Source: Crocosphaera sp.
Lineage (GTDB): Bacteria > Cyanobacteriota > Cyanobacteriia > Cyanobacteriales > Microcystaceae
DNA: 37,224 bases
Assembly (NCBI GenBank): GCA_030066295.1
Contig: JASJBX010000037.1
Span: 1 to 37,224, forward strand
Reading direction: 5' to 3'
Numbering within the stretch: the stretch's first letter is position 1; each line of letters begins with the position of its first letter. This document shows positions 1-9,893 of this stretch, piece by piece. The translations under genes and the position numbers were made by a program. The notes under the pieces are model-generated. The model made no database searches. It saw only the letters and a list, made by a program, of their open reading frames with translations, and was not told the origin of the DNA.

Positions 1-715
1 TCTCAGATAAATTAATTTTAGGTGTTTCACTATCCAGTCCCAAAGTAGCAAAAACACTCTTTTTTCTTAAATAAGCAATTTCTTTAAGCAATATTCTTTT
101 TAAAACTTCAACACTATGAAGATTATCTAAATCTTGAATTTCTCGAATAGCAAAAATAGAATAATCAATTGATATAATATACTTTCTATCTTTATACTGA
201 ATCAACGTTAAACTATCAGCTTTTAGAAATTCTCCTTTTCCCTTATATTGCTCAATATATTGCTCAATATTATCAATATTCTCTAATTGTTGAAGACTAG
301 ATATGTATACGTCTCTATCTGTTTTTGTTGTATAAGTTCCTAAACTATTATTCCCATGAAAATAACATTGATAATAAAGAATATCCAGCTTTTGATAATG
401 CTTGGGTTTAATCCCAACTGCTTCAAAATATTCTTGTAAAAAATTGAGTCCTGATAAAAAAGCTTTTTGCATAAAAAACAAAACCCAATCTTTAATAATT
501 TTACGATTGGAATCACTAACAACTCTTTCATCTATTACCAATCTATCAATAATCCTACTAAACTTTAATTGTTTTAAATCTTGGGAATATAAGTCATCAT
601 AGTGATGCTTAATATTGTTTTGTTTGATGTAGGTAAGTAGTCCAATATTAAACCCAACTTCAAACAAAAATCCTAACTTTTCTCCAAGTTCAATATCTTT
701 ACCGATATTTGACAT
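1..715 (-). CDS. Unknown protein, C-terminally cut by window edge; partner of the 1035-aa gene
   Basis: I do not recognise this gene. An open frame starts with ATG at 715 and stays open to base 1, giving 238 visible residues with the C-terminus outside the window. The start overlaps the stop of the upstream 1035-residue gene by one base (TAATG), so the two are very likely co-transcribed and translationally coupled. The N-terminal half is rich in charged and aromatic residues with no membrane segment. Around residues 165-190 a strand-like stretch (ADSLTLIQYKDRKYIISIDYS region) recalls the core of PD-(D/E)XK nucleases, but the usual lysine is not evident, so this is only a hint. AT content is high, like the neighbour's. 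The coupling suggests a joint role, possibly in defence, but nothing here proves that. Confidence 0.75.
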   Translation of the reverse strand, partial: MSNIGKDIELGEKLGFLFEVGFNIGLLTYIKQNNIKHHYDDLYSQDLKQLKFSRIIDRLVIDERVVSDSNRKIIKDWVLFFMQKAFLSGLNFLQEYFEAVGIKPKHYQKLDILYYQCYFHGNNSLGTYTTKTDRDVYISSLQQLENIDNIEQYIEQYKGKGEFLKADSLTLIQYKDRKYIISIDYSIFAIREIQDLDNLHSVEVLKRILLKEIAYLRKKSVFATLGLDSETPKINLSE

Positions 716-3700
716 TATTCTTGTTCCTCCGTATCAGGTTTAATGTTCAAGTATCTTCTCACCTCTGTTAGAAAAGCAAGAGAGTTAAATTCAATTTTTT
801 TATCTCCTTTAAGATGATTAAAAATTGATAATTGACCCACTGACTTGTCTCCTATTAAATTTTGGTAAGGATCTAACTTTAAACTAATTGGTCTATTTCT
901 TGTAGCTGTTGCTTGATAACGAGAAAAATGAAATAAAGTAAGATAATTCAATATATCTTTTTTCAATTGAGTATCATGAATTAGTCCTTGATCAATCGTT
1001 TGTTCGTGTTCAGTATCATTATAAATATTTAATAAAGTGGTGTAGGATATAACTCCATTATATGAGTTATCATCTCCCACAGTAATACCATTAAACAAAT
1101 TGAAGAATACTAAGGATCTTTGACTTGCATCTGCTTTATCATTGACTAAGTTTGTTAGTTCAGTAGTATCTTGAATATACAGAGAAGCTGCATTAATTTC
1201 TTGTAGTTTAACAACATAATATTTATCGAAGAAAATAGGATAAATATTGATATCACTCTTACCTAACTTCAATACATTAATAATGTCAGGAGACATAAAA
1301 AAGAGTTCTCTATCTTCTCCTGTAATGTTTAAATAGTTGGAGTAGGGAGATTTAGCAATATACAAAAAATGACGATATCCTGCATTATAAAGTTCAGTAA
1401 CTTTGTTAATCAAAACATCAGGATGTTTGTATATCTCTTCACTATCATAATTACTAGAAAACGTTCCGTGATTATATAATCGAATTGTATTATTTATACT
1501 ATCTTTATTGTTTATATCATCTTTTTGATGATATAAACAGATAACTTCCCCCATCATATTCTTTTTTTGATAAGTGTTGGTATATTTGCGATCGCATTCC
1601 CAACTAGACACAGCGATAATAGCAAGTTTATCCAATTTAGGTGTATAATTATCAAACTTAAATATCTTAGGAAGGATAGAATAGAGAGAACTTAAACCAT
1701 TACGATTTTTCCATTCATTGATATTTTTAACACAAATTCCTTGACAACTAAAATAATGGTCTTGAGAGCGATCATTTTCATTCAATAGATGAGATAATAA
1801 ATAAGAACAAGAACGCATAAAAACTTCTTCTGGTGAAGCGTCATCTTTATTAGTCAAATGAAGGCGTAATAAGGGAATAAATAGCTTTTCTTCTGTTGAA
1901 TCTAGTAATAATTTTAAGCTGAGGTAAGTTAACAAGGAGAAAGTTAACTGATACCAAAACATCTTAGGATCATCTTCCGTCTTAAAAATTTCTTTTTTAA
2001 GACGTTCATGATTATAATTACAAACTAAAGAGGCTTGATTTTTTAATTGTTGTTTATAAATTCTACGACACTGATCTTCTTGAGGGGTTAGAATCATAGG
2101 TATTGTCTTAATTTGTCGTAAATCGTAGTTCATACTAAATCGTTGTTCTTCATTACTCCGAAAGTATTGAATATCATTAAATTTAATGTCAACTGATAAA
2201 CTACACAATGCTTCATTATCAATCTTAGTGTTATCATCTACTGAAATATATTTTAAAGCTTCTTTTTTACCTAACTTATCATTAAAGATTCGATTCAATG
2301 TATCTGGATCTTTTTCTAAAATACCTTGACTAATACTAACTTTGAAAGTGTATGGTTTAGTATCAAATAATTTTGGATCTTCAATACATTTAATTAACAA
2401 ATTTCTTAATTTATTTAACTTGAAATGTATATTAAATTTTTGAAAACCTCTTTTTATGCCATTAAATAGTTTTTCTTTTTTTTCATCATTTTCATCATTT
2501 TCATATTTTAACTTACGTAAAATTTGTTTTTCAAAGTTTTCTACTGGATTATAATTTCCCTCTGATTGAGGATTATAATTATCATCTGAAGGATTACTAC
2601 GAGAAGCAAAAATAAAGTAATATAAAAATACAACTTTCAAAAGTTTCCTTACAAATTTTCCTTTTTCAATTTCATTATCTAACTTATCTTTATTTTCCTT
2701 ATTATTTAAGTCAAGAAAATTAATATGATAGTCAAAAGAACTTTCTCCTTCAGATATGTGGACTTGTCCATTTAATTTTAGTTTCATTCCAAAGACAAAT
2801 TCTTGTTTATCTTTATCTCTATCATTCATCTCTCCTAAATATCCTTCAATTTGTGAAATGATTGGTAAGGAATCAAAAGCATAGGAATTATTAAAAAATT
2901 GACGGAAATTAAAGTCAACACCTTGATAAGAAACTGTATAATGATCATCGGGTTTAGTTTCATCATTAATATAAGTTTCTATTAACTTTAGTCGTCTAAT
3001 TAAATCTTTTAGATAAATTGCATCTTCATCATCTTTAACTTTTTCGTATAAAAATTCCAGATATTTAATACTTGCTGCTTTTTTGATTTTTCCTAGTGCT
3101 TCTTCTTTCATTAATTTGTTTAACTTATAAATATCATTATCTTCTTTCTCTTGATTTTCAAATAAAGGATCAATAATATCCTCTATTAAATCCTCTTTTT
3201 CCTCTTCAAAATTTATTTCAAGATAATTTTCTAAACTATTTCTTAATTCATTTACAAAGCTAGTGGGCTGTTTAACTGTTATACTGAGTTTATGTAATCT
3301 AAGTAATGGGGGAATATTCTGTTCATCTTTAGGTAGGGTTAACCGTTGTTTTTGTAAATTAGTATATTGTTGCTCAAAGGGATAATTAAAAGTGATACTG
3401 TTATTATTAACTTGGCCTTTTAAATTTTCTAAAGGGGTGGCGATACTCTCTAAAAAGGTTTGGATAGATACAGATTGATGGTTTTTCTTCGGTAACGCAT
3501 TTTCTAATAATTGTTTAACCCTTGCTTGAATTTGATGTAATTTATCACTAAATTTTTTTTCTATTCCTTCAACAAAATTAATAGATGCACATTTTGTTCC
3601 AAAAGGTTGACTAATAAAAGGATCATTCATAGATAACTGAGAAACTTTATAAGCAAGTTCATCAACATTCATTAATAACCGTTTGCCATCTTCAGATACC

Positions 3701-3822
3701 TTAAACAGTTTTTGAGAGTTATCCCCATTTAAAACTTCAATAATTTGATCGAGAAAATGATTATAATTTAGTTTAACTAAGTCGTTGCTATCTTCTTTTA
3801 AATTAGATCCAGAATTTGTCAT
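715..3822 (-). CDS. Large unknown protein, 1035 aa, first gene of a two-gene unit
   Basis: This is one uninterrupted frame of 1035 residues, and I cannot assign it to a family with confidence. The protein is hydrophilic, with long charged segments (residues about 200-260 and 440-480) and no signal peptide. A hydrophobic stretch near residue 400 (VVFLYYFIF) is too isolated to call a membrane protein. The last 330 residues look more globular: beta-rich segments, then a C-terminal part with an LTLFHF segment and an NRPISLKLDP segment that loosely recalls the end of PIWI modules. That similarity is by eye and weak. The next gene begins within the stop codon. Low GC and the lack of a housekeeping match suggest an accessory gene. 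Candidate roles include anti-phage defence, unproven. Confidence 0.8.
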   Translation of the reverse strand: MTNSGSNLKEDSNDLVKLNYNHFLDQIIEVLNGDNSQKLFKVSEDGKRLLMNVDELAYKVSQLSMNDPFISQPFGTKCASINFVEGIEKKFSDKLHQIQARVKQLLENALPKKNHQSVSIQTFLESIATPLENLKGQVNNNSITFNYPFEQQYTNLQKQRLTLPKDEQNIPPLLRLHKLSITVKQPTSFVNELRNSLENYLEINFEEEKEDLIEDIIDPLFENQEKEDNDIYKLNKLMKEEALGKIKKAASIKYLEFLYEKVKDDEDAIYLKDLIRRLKLIETYINDETKPDDHYTVSYQGVDFNFRQFFNNSYAFDSLPIISQIEGYLGEMNDRDKDKQEFVFGMKLKLNGQVHISEGESSFDYHINFLDLNNKENKDKLDNEIEKGKFVRKLLKVVFLYYFIFASRSNPSDDNYNPQSEGNYNPVENFEKQILRKLKYENDENDEKKEKLFNGIKRGFQKFNIHFKLNKLRNLLIKCIEDPKLFDTKPYTFKVSISQGILEKDPDTLNRIFNDKLGKKEALKYISVDDNTKIDNEALCSLSVDIKFNDIQYFRSNEEQRFSMNYDLRQIKTIPMILTPQEDQCRRIYKQQLKNQASLVCNYNHERLKKEIFKTEDDPKMFWYQLTFSLLTYLSLKLLLDSTEEKLFIPLLRLHLTNKDDASPEEVFMRSCSYLLSHLLNENDRSQDHYFSCQGICVKNINEWKNRNGLSSLYSILPKIFKFDNYTPKLDKLAIIAVSSWECDRKYTNTYQKKNMMGEVICLYHQKDDINNKDSINNTIRLYNHGTFSSNYDSEEIYKHPDVLINKVTELYNAGYRHFLYIAKSPYSNYLNITGEDRELFFMSPDIINVLKLGKSDINIYPIFFDKYYVVKLQEINAASLYIQDTTELTNLVNDKADASQRSLVFFNLFNGITVGDDNSYNGVISYTTLLNIYNDTEHEQTIDQGLIHDTQLKKDILNYLTLFHFSRYQATATRNRPISLKLDPYQNLIGDKSVGQLSIFNHLKGDKKIEFNSLAFLTEVRRYLNIKPDTEEQE

Positions 3823-4114
3823 TTTATTTTACACTTTTACAAGAATTAATACTTAAGCACTTCCCAGACAATAAGGCTCTTGATTTAGTAAGTAATCTAG
3901 TACTGTACTAAATTATAGTTCAATATTGACTCATCTAGGTGATGCTAATGTTAGGATTCCCTAACTTGTTGTCAAAGTTAACATCAAAAGTAAAAAGATA
4001 ATCGAAACATTGTACAAGAAAAAACGTCCTATTTAAAAATCATTCTGATATGTCTTGCCAATTAACACAATTCATGTTAAGTTTGCGTCCCAAGCCCCTT
4101 ATCTCTAAAAGTAT
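3823..4114. other. Divergent intergenic region
   Basis: This 292-nt AT-rich spacer lies between the minus-strand 1035-aa gene and the plus-strand symporter gene, so promoters for both are expected here. No reading frame, strong hairpin or convincing -35/-10 pair was found. Confidence 0.4.
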
Positions 4115-6055
4115 ATGCAAACCATTGATTATTTAATTATCTTCACTTATTTAATTCTTACCCTGATGATTGGCTTTATGCCCCCTTTATTTTATAACAG
4201 GAAAGAAATTAAACCTATAATAAAAAACAAAGGTATTGCTGGTTTATGGCGTTTTCTGCGCCAAAAAAGTGATATAGACGACTTTCACCTTGGAAACTTC
4301 CCTTGGTGGGCCTTGGGGGCTTCAGGAATGGCTTCTAATGTGGATATTGCCGGAACAATGGTTATTGCAGCCCTAGTTTATGCCTTGGGAACTCAAGGCT
4401 TTTTTATCGAGATTCGGGGTGGTATTGTGTTAATTATGGCATTTCTCATGATTTTCATGGGTAAATGGACTAGAAGAGCAGTTATTACTGATGAACACGG
4501 AGAGCCAAAACGGGTTATGACCACAGCACAATGGATGATTTTTCGTTTTGGGAAGGGAAAAGGGGGAGAGTTTGCCCGTCTTATTAGTGCTATTTCTAAC
4601 ATTGTTTTTTCCATTGGTGCAATGAGTTATTTTTCCATTGGTGGGGGTAAATTCATTGGTAATTTAACGGGAATTAGTGATAGATTTGCCTCTATTTTAT
4701 TAGTAGTTTTAGCGGCGAGTTATACCATTGCTAGTGGTTTTAGTGGAGTTATTTGGACTGATGTTTTTCAAGGATTATTGATTCTCAGTTCTATTCTTTA
4801 TATTTCTTGGCTATGTTGGACAACAGTGACACTCCCTGATACCTTTTCTGTCTCAATTCCCAATGGGGACGGTTTCTTAGTTAAGGATTGGAATTTTGCA
4901 GATTGGAGTAGCATTTTCCCACCAATGACAGCTAATTTACCAGGAGATTATGCAATTTTTAATTTATTTGGTGGGGTAATACTCTTCTACCTTATTAAAA
5001 CTATAATCGAAGGATGTAGCGGTGCAGGGGGCTATATGGCACAACGATATTTTGCAGCAAGAAATGAACAAGATACGGCCTTTTTATCCTTGTTTTGGAT
5101 TGTTTCAATGTCTTTTCGTTGGCCGCTAATTTCTGCGTTCGCTATCTTAGGAATTCACTATGGTTTAACCCATACTTCTCCTATCACCGATCCAGAATTA
5201 ATTTTACCGGTTGTCATTAATACTTATATACCCACAGGAATTAAAGGTTTATTAGTGGCTTGTTTTATGGCTGCTGCCATGTCAACTTTTTCCTCAATTA
5301 TTAATGCTAGTGCTGCTTATTGGACTAAGGATATTTATGAGCCTTATCTGCTGAAAAATAATATGATTAATGACTCTGAAGAACATGAAAAAAATCTAGT
5401 CTTTCAAAGTCGTCTCGCCTCTCTTTTAATTGTTGTAATTGGTTTATTCTTTAGCTTTAATTTGAGTAATGTTAATGAAATTTGGGGTTGGTTATCTTTA
5501 GGGTTAGGAGTGGGATTAGGAATTCCCTTATTATTACGTTGGTATTGGTGGAAATTTAATGGTTATGGCTTTGCCTGGGGAACTTTGGCAGGAATGATCG
5601 CTGCCATTCTCACAAAAGCTGTTATTTTACCCATAATTAATAATCCTCAAAATCAAGAATATATTCTCTTTTTTATCCCTGCAATTTGTTCTTTATTAGG
5701 GTGTATTATTGGTACTTATATAGCTCCGAAAGCTTATCAAACTGATAAAAAAGTAATCGAAAATTTCTACAATACAACAAAACCGTTTGGCTTTTGGGGA
5801 CAATTTAGTAAAGGATTAACCAGAGAACATAAATATGATATTATTTCCACTTTCATTGCAGTTCCTTGGCAACTCTGTTTATTCTTGTTAGGGATGATGA
5901 TTATGATGAAAAATTGGGAAAATGTTAAAGTATTAGGATTAGGTTTCTTTTTATTATCCATTGCCTTATACTTTACTTGGTTAAGCCCAATCATCAAGCA
6001 AACATTAAAAGATACGAAAAAATCTAATTTCAAGGAAAGTAATTTAAAGATATAA
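4115..6055 (+). CDS. Sodium:solute symporter (SSS family)
   Basis: The 646-residue protein is strongly hydrophobic with about 13 predicted membrane spans, which fits the sodium/solute symporter family (sodium-driven uptake across the inner membrane). Supporting features are the N-terminal helix (about residues 5-25), a GASGMASNVDIAGT segment near residue 70 where the family's Na+ site lies, a SGFSGVIWTDVFQG segment near residue 208 that matches the family signature, and an AAAMSTFSSIINASAAYW segment near residue 390. A roughly 40-residue soluble loop follows the first helix, which is longer than in typical members. The substrate cannot be read from sequence. The gene stands alone on the plus strand and is followed by a hairpin at 6063-6087. 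Confidence 0.88.
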   Translation: MQTIDYLIIFTYLILTLMIGFMPPLFYNRKEIKPIIKNKGIAGLWRFLRQKSDIDDFHLGNFPWWALGASGMASNVDIAGTMVIAALVYALGTQGFFIEIRGGIVLIMAFLMIFMGKWTRRAVITDEHGEPKRVMTTAQWMIFRFGKGKGGEFARLISAISNIVFSIGAMSYFSIGGGKFIGNLTGISDRFASILLVVLAASYTIASGFSGVIWTDVFQGLLILSSILYISWLCWTTVTLPDTFSVSIPNGDGFLVKDWNFADWSSIFPPMTANLPGDYAIFNLFGGVILFYLIKTIIEGCSGAGGYMAQRYFAARNEQDTAFLSLFWIVSMSFRWPLISAFAILGIHYGLTHTSPITDPELILPVVINTYIPTGIKGLLVACFMAAAMSTFSSIINASAAYWTKDIYEPYLLKNNMINDSEEHEKNLVFQSRLASLLIVVIGLFFSFNLSNVNEIWGWLSLGLGVGLGIPLLLRWYWWKFNGYGFAWGTLAGMIAAILTKAVILPIINNPQNQEYILFFIPAICSLLGCIIGTYIAPKAYQTDKKVIENFYNTTKPFGFWGQFSKGLTREHKYDIISTFIAVPWQLCLFLLGMMIMMKNWENVKVLGLGFFLLSIALYFTWLSPIIKQTLKDTKKSNFKESNLKI

Positions 6056-6062
6056 CTTATGT

Positions 6063-6087
6063 AAGGGCTTAATATTATTAAGCCCTT
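6063..6087. terminator. Hairpin after the symporter gene, likely terminator
   Basis: A perfect 10-bp inverted repeat (AAGGGCTTAA ... TTAAGCCCTT) with a 5-nt loop begins 7 nt after the symporter stop. No long T tract follows, so a factor-independent terminator is probable but not certain. Confidence 0.6.
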
Positions 6088-6156
6088 CCTATTGATAAAA
6101 TATCCAGTAATCGCAGTATACTGGTGTTGGAAAGAATCTAATCAAGGTATTGATAA

Positions 6157-6363
6157 ATGAACTCAACAGATATTCAGTATGTTTCAAACGAACAAGGAAA
6201 AACCGTTGCCGTTATTGTTCCCATTGAGGTATGGCGTGAGATAGAATCAGAAAAAGAAACCGCTTACTTATTGAAAAGTCCTAAAAATGCTGAGAGATTA
6301 AACACAGCAATAGAAGAATTAAGAAGTGGTCAAGGGATAGAAAGAGATTTAATTGAAGAATGA
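6157..6363 (+). CDS. Phd/YefM-type antitoxin
   Basis: The 68-residue protein has the layout of Phd/YefM antitoxins. An N-terminal strand-rich part (IQYVSNEQGKTVAVIVPIEVW) would dimerise and bind the operon's operator, followed by a helical C-terminal tail that masks the toxin. Its stop codon overlaps the start of the toxin remnant (ATGA at 6360-6363), the usual arrangement for yefM-yoeB-like operons. The antitoxin looks intact, but the toxin it should neutralise is truncated, so it may be an orphan that now only autoregulates or cross-neutralises a related toxin elsewhere. The family call rests on sequence style and on the recognisable toxin next door. Confidence 0.82.
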   Translation: MNSTDIQYVSNEQGKTVAVIVPIEVWREIESEKETAYLLKSPKNAERLNTAIEELRSGQGIERDLIEE

Positions 6364-6479
6364 TTTTAAAATGGTCAGAACAAGGTTGGGAAGATTATTT
6401 ATATTGGCAACAAACCGATAAAAAAGTAATCAAACGTATTAACAAATTAATCGAAGATATTAAACGTCATCTGGTATAA
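6360..6479 (+). pseudogene. Truncated YoeB/Txe-type mRNA interferase toxin
   Basis: A 39-residue frame starts in the antitoxin stop codon. It begins like a YoeB toxin (MILKWSEQGWEDYLYWQQTD, then KKVIKRINKLIEDIKR). YoeB-family toxins are about 85 residues, and the C-terminal half with the catalytic glutamate, arginine and histidine and the final RYHY-like end is missing. The similarity stops near 6468 and a stop codon follows at 6477-6479. The last 20 bases overlap the 3' end of the convergent DUF29 gene, which suggests that a deletion or rearrangement joined the two. The remnant should have no ribonuclease activity. Confidence 0.82.
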
Positions 6480-6921
6480 AATCAAAATCTAGAGTTTCTT
6501 CTGTCGTAAAAGGACTTGTTTTAGGAAAAGTATTGAGTGGTAAACCTGTTTCTATACTTGCTTGTTTCACTGCGTATTGATAACATTCATCAAAAACCTC
6601 TTGATAATAACGTTTCAAACTTGGACTTGTTTTAAATGTTTTACTTAAACGACGACGATGTTCAAAAATGGAAGGCAACCAACTCCTTGAAGGTTTTTGA
6701 GGTTGGTATTTATACCTCAATAAGTGCATTAAGATCACAACTAGATTACTGTCAAGACTGTGTTTTTCACTTCTTCCCATTGCTTCTATTTCTTCAATTA
6801 AATTATCATAATCTAAATTCTCAAGTTGACGATTTTTTAATAATTCTGCTGTGGTTTCTAACCACAAACAAAAATCTTTTTCATAAAGAGTTGCAGTATC
6901 TATCTTAAAGTTAGCTGTCAT
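6460..6921 (-). CDS. DUF29 family protein
   Basis: The 153-residue protein matches the DUF29 family, which is abundant in cyanobacteria and of unknown function. Recognisable features are the opening LYEKDFCLWLETTAELLKN, the central NLIEEIEAMGRSEKHSL segment, the HLLRYKYQP segment and the acidic end (LDFDFIPDD). An SD-like GAGGA lies upstream of the ATG. The gene is convergent with, and overlaps by 20 bp, the truncated YoeB toxin. DUF29 genes often sit among mobile or toxin-antitoxin material, which fits this location. No catalytic residues can be named. Confidence 0.87.
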   Translation of the reverse strand: MTANFKIDTATLYEKDFCLWLETTAELLKNRQLENLDYDNLIEEIEAMGRSEKHSLDSNLVVILMHLLRYKYQPQKPSRSWLPSIFEHRRRLSKTFKTSPSLKRYYQEVFDECYQYAVKQASIETGLPLNTFPKTSPFTTEETLDFDFIPDDV

Positions 6922-7135
6922 GATGGTTAAATCCTCTGTTTTTGAACTTAATTATATTTATAATAAGGTTTTAGCATATTCTTTATTAAAAATTAGATTT
7001 ATAAAATTTTAGTTAGCATACTAAAGCATAGGTTTTGAAATGTCAACAAAAAAATTAACTTATAATTTCATATAACTCCGATAATATGGCACAATTTAAA
7101 AGGATAACGATTAACACACCCACTTTTTATTGTCC

Positions 7136-9859
7136 ATGACCGCAAGCATACCTGAACTACCTACCCAATACGACCCCAAAACCACAGAGGCCAAATGGCA
7201 AGACGCATGGGACACCCATCAAGTCTTCACAGCAGATAATAGCAAGGAAGGGGAAACCTATTGCATTGTCATCCCTCCCCCCAACGTTACTGGAACGCTT
7301 CATATGGGCCATGCGTTTGGAGATTGCCTCATGGATGTATTGGTACGCTATCATCGGATGTGCGGTCATAATACCCTATGTCTCCCCGGAACCGACCATG
7401 CGAGTATTGCAGTTCATACTATCCTCGATAAACAACTCAAAGCAGAGGGTATTACTCGTGATGATATTGGACGGGAAAAATTCTTAGAAAAAGCGTGGCA
7501 ATGGAAGCAAGAATCTGGCGGTAAAATTGTTAATCAGATGAAAAGAATCGGACTGTCTGCGGACTGGTCACGGGAACGGTTTACCCTAGATGAAGGGTTA
7601 TCAAAAGCGGTTAGAACCGCCTTTGTCCAACTATATGAAGCAGGGTTAATTTATCGGGGTAATTATTTAGTTAATTGGTGTCCTGCTTCTTTGTCTGCAG
7701 TGTCAGATGTAGAAGTAGAAAGTAAAGAGGTAGACGGTCATTTATGGCACTTTCGTTATCCCTTAAGCGACGGTAGTGGTCATGTTGAAGTCGCTACCAC
7801 CCGGCCGGAAACCATGTTAGGGGATACAGGAGTTGCGGTCAATCCTAACGATGAAAGATACAAAAATTTGCTCGGAAAAACTATAAAATTACCCATAGTT
7901 GGGCGAGAAATACCGATCTTTGCAGACGACTTAGTTGATCCCGAATTTGGGACTGGGTGTGTTAAAGTTACACCAGCCCATGACCCCAATGATTTCGAGA
8001 TGGGAAACCGTCATCAACTTCCCTTTATTAATATTATGAATAAAGACGGGACACTCAACGAAAATGCAGGAATATTTGAAGGACAAGATCGGTATGTTGC
8101 CCGTAAAAATGTGGTTAAAAAGTTAGAAGAAGAGGGATTTTTAATCAAAATAGAAAACTATAGTCATGCGGTTCCTTACAGCGACAGAGGCAAGGTTCCT
8201 GTTGAACCGTTATTATCCACACAATGGTTTGTCAAAATCGATCCCTTAGCCCAAAAAGCCTTAAAATGTTTAGACGAAAATAATTCTCCCAATTTTGTCC
8301 CTGAACGCTGGAAAAAAGTTTATCGAGATTGGTTAATAAAATTAAAAGATTGGTGTATTTCTCGTCAATTATGGTGGGGACATCAAATTCCGGCTTGGTA
8401 CATTATTAGCGAAACGAACGGAGAAATTACCGATAACACCCCTTTTATTGTGGCGCATTCAGAAGCAGAAGCGTTAGAAAAAGCAAAAAAAGAGTATGGA
8501 AATAACATTAAACTAGAACAAGATTCCGATGTTTTGGATACTTGGTTCTCTTCCGGTTTGTGGCCGTTTTCCACCTTAGGCTGGCCCGAAAATACGGAAG
8601 ATTTAAACACTTATTACCCCACCAGTACCCTGGTAACTGGATTTGATATTATCTTCTTCTGGGTAGCCAGAATGACCATGATGGCTGGCTATTTTACCGA
8701 GCAAATGCCCTTTAAAGATGTCTATATTCACGGCTTAGTTCGGGATGAAAACGGCAAAAAAATGTCAAAGTCCGCTAATAATGGCATCGACCCTTTAATC
8801 TTAATTGAAAAATATGGTACTGATGCACTTCGTTATACCCTGATCAGAGAAGTAGCGGGCGCAGGACAGGATATTAGCCTACAATACGATCGCAAAACCG
8901 ACCAATCCGAGTCCGTCGAAGCCTCTCGAAATTTTGCCAACAAACTGTGGAATGCAGCGCGGTTTGTGATGATGCACCTCAAAGGAGAAACCCCCCAAAC
9001 TTTAGGCACCCCTGATGTAGATAAACTAGAATTGTCGGATAAATGGATACTTTCACGGTTCCATCAAACCGTCCAACAAACGAGGGACTATATCGAAGCC
9101 TATGGCTTAGGAGAAGCAGCTAAAGGGCTGTATGAATTCATCTGGGGAGATTTTTGTGACTGGTATATCGAACTGGTAAAAACCCGTCTCTGGGCTGAAA
9201 CCCCGTCCCGTGACGTTGCCAGACAAACCTTAGCTTATGTGCTGGATGGTACCCTAAAATTACTCCATCCCTTCATGCCCCATATTACCGAAGAAATCTG
9301 GCAAACCCTCAGCCAAAGCAACGGGCAATTTATCGCCCTACAACCCTATCCTAACGTCGATAATAGCCTCATTAAACCCGAATTAGAGGACTCCTTTACC
9401 CTCCTCTTTGAAACCATCCGCACCCTGAGAAATATGCGGGCTGAAGCGGATATTAAACCCGGTGTAAAGGTTTCCGTAATCTTACAGAGTGAAAGTGAGC
9501 AAGAACGATCTATCCTAGAATCAGGACGAAAATACATCCAAGACTTAGGGAAAGTGGAAAATTTAACCATTACACCTCAACTAGAAGAGCAAACGGAACA
9601 AGTCGTGGCTGGAGTCGTCGGAACCATACAAGCCCTAATTCCTCTCTCTGGTGTCGTTGATATTGCTAGTCTTCGCGCCAAATTAGAGAAAAGCTTAGGT
9701 AAAATTGAGGCTGAGATCAAATCCCTCTCAGGCCGACTTAACAACCCAGGTTTTGTCAATAAAGCCCCCGAAGCGGTTGTTCAAGGAGCAAGAGATGCTT
9801 TAGCCGAAGCCGAAAAACAAGCCGAAATTTTACGCGAACGTCTCAAGCGTCTGCAATAA
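7136..9859 (+). CDS. valS: Valyl-tRNA synthetase
   Basis: This class I aminoacyl-tRNA synthetase charges tRNA-Val in the cytoplasm. The HIGH-type motif is HMGH at residues 56-59 in [13 protein letters not shown], and the KMSKS motif lies in [14 protein letters not shown] near residue 545. The editing domain ([15 protein letters not shown]) and a C-terminal coiled-coil tRNA-binding arm ([16 protein letters not shown] onward) are both present. The 907-residue length is usual for bacterial ValRS. The ATG at 7136 ([14 protein letters not shown]) was chosen over a TTG two codons upstream at 7130, because cyanobacterial ValRS proteins typically begin this way. A small unknown gene follows 34 nt downstream on the same strand. 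Confidence 0.97.
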   Translation: MTASIPELPTQYDPKTTEAKWQDAWDTHQVFTADNSKEGETYCIVIPPPNVTGTLHMGHAFGDCLMDVLVRYHRMCGHNTLCLPGTDHASIAVHTILDKQLKAEGITRDDIGREKFLEKAWQWKQESGGKIVNQMKRIGLSADWSRERFTLDEGLSKAVRTAFVQLYEAGLIYRGNYLVNWCPASLSAVSDVEVESKEVDGHLWHFRYPLSDGSGHVEVATTRPETMLGDTGVAVNPNDERYKNLLGKTIKLPIVGREIPIFADDLVDPEFGTGCVKVTPAHDPNDFEMGNRHQLPFINIMNKDGTLNENAGIFEGQDRYVARKNVVKKLEEEGFLIKIENYSHAVPYSDRGKVPVEPLLSTQWFVKIDPLAQKALKCLDENNSPNFVPERWKKVYRDWLIKLKDWCISRQLWWGHQIPAWYIISETNGEITDNTPFIVAHSEAEALEKAKKEYGNNIKLEQDSDVLDTWFSSGLWPFSTLGWPENTEDLNTYYPTSTLVTGFDIIFFWVARMTMMAGYFTEQMPFKDVYIHGLVRDENGKKMSKSANNGIDPLILIEKYGTDALRYTLIREVAGAGQDISLQYDRKTDQSESVEASRNFANKLWNAARFVMMHLKGETPQTLGTPDVDKLELSDKWILSRFHQTVQQTRDYIEAYGLGEAAKGLYEFIWGDFCDWYIELVKTRLWAETPSRDVARQTLAYVLDGTLKLLHPFMPHITEEIWQTLSQSNGQFIALQPYPNVDNSLIKPELEDSFTLLFETIRTLRNMRAEADIKPGVKVSVILQSESEQERSILESGRKYIQDLGKVENLTITPQLEEQTEQVVAGVVGTIQALIPLSGVVDIASLRAKLEKSLGKIEAEIKSLSGRLNNPGFVNKAPEAVVQGARDALAEAEKQAEILRERLKRLQ

Positions 9860-9893
9860 TAGAGATACCACCGCGCCCATCCTGTAACCCACT

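Noticed and set aside
402-602. Plus-strand open frame opposite the first gene
   Set aside because: It lies wholly inside the minus-strand coding frame that runs from 715 to base 1, and shows no protein-family features.
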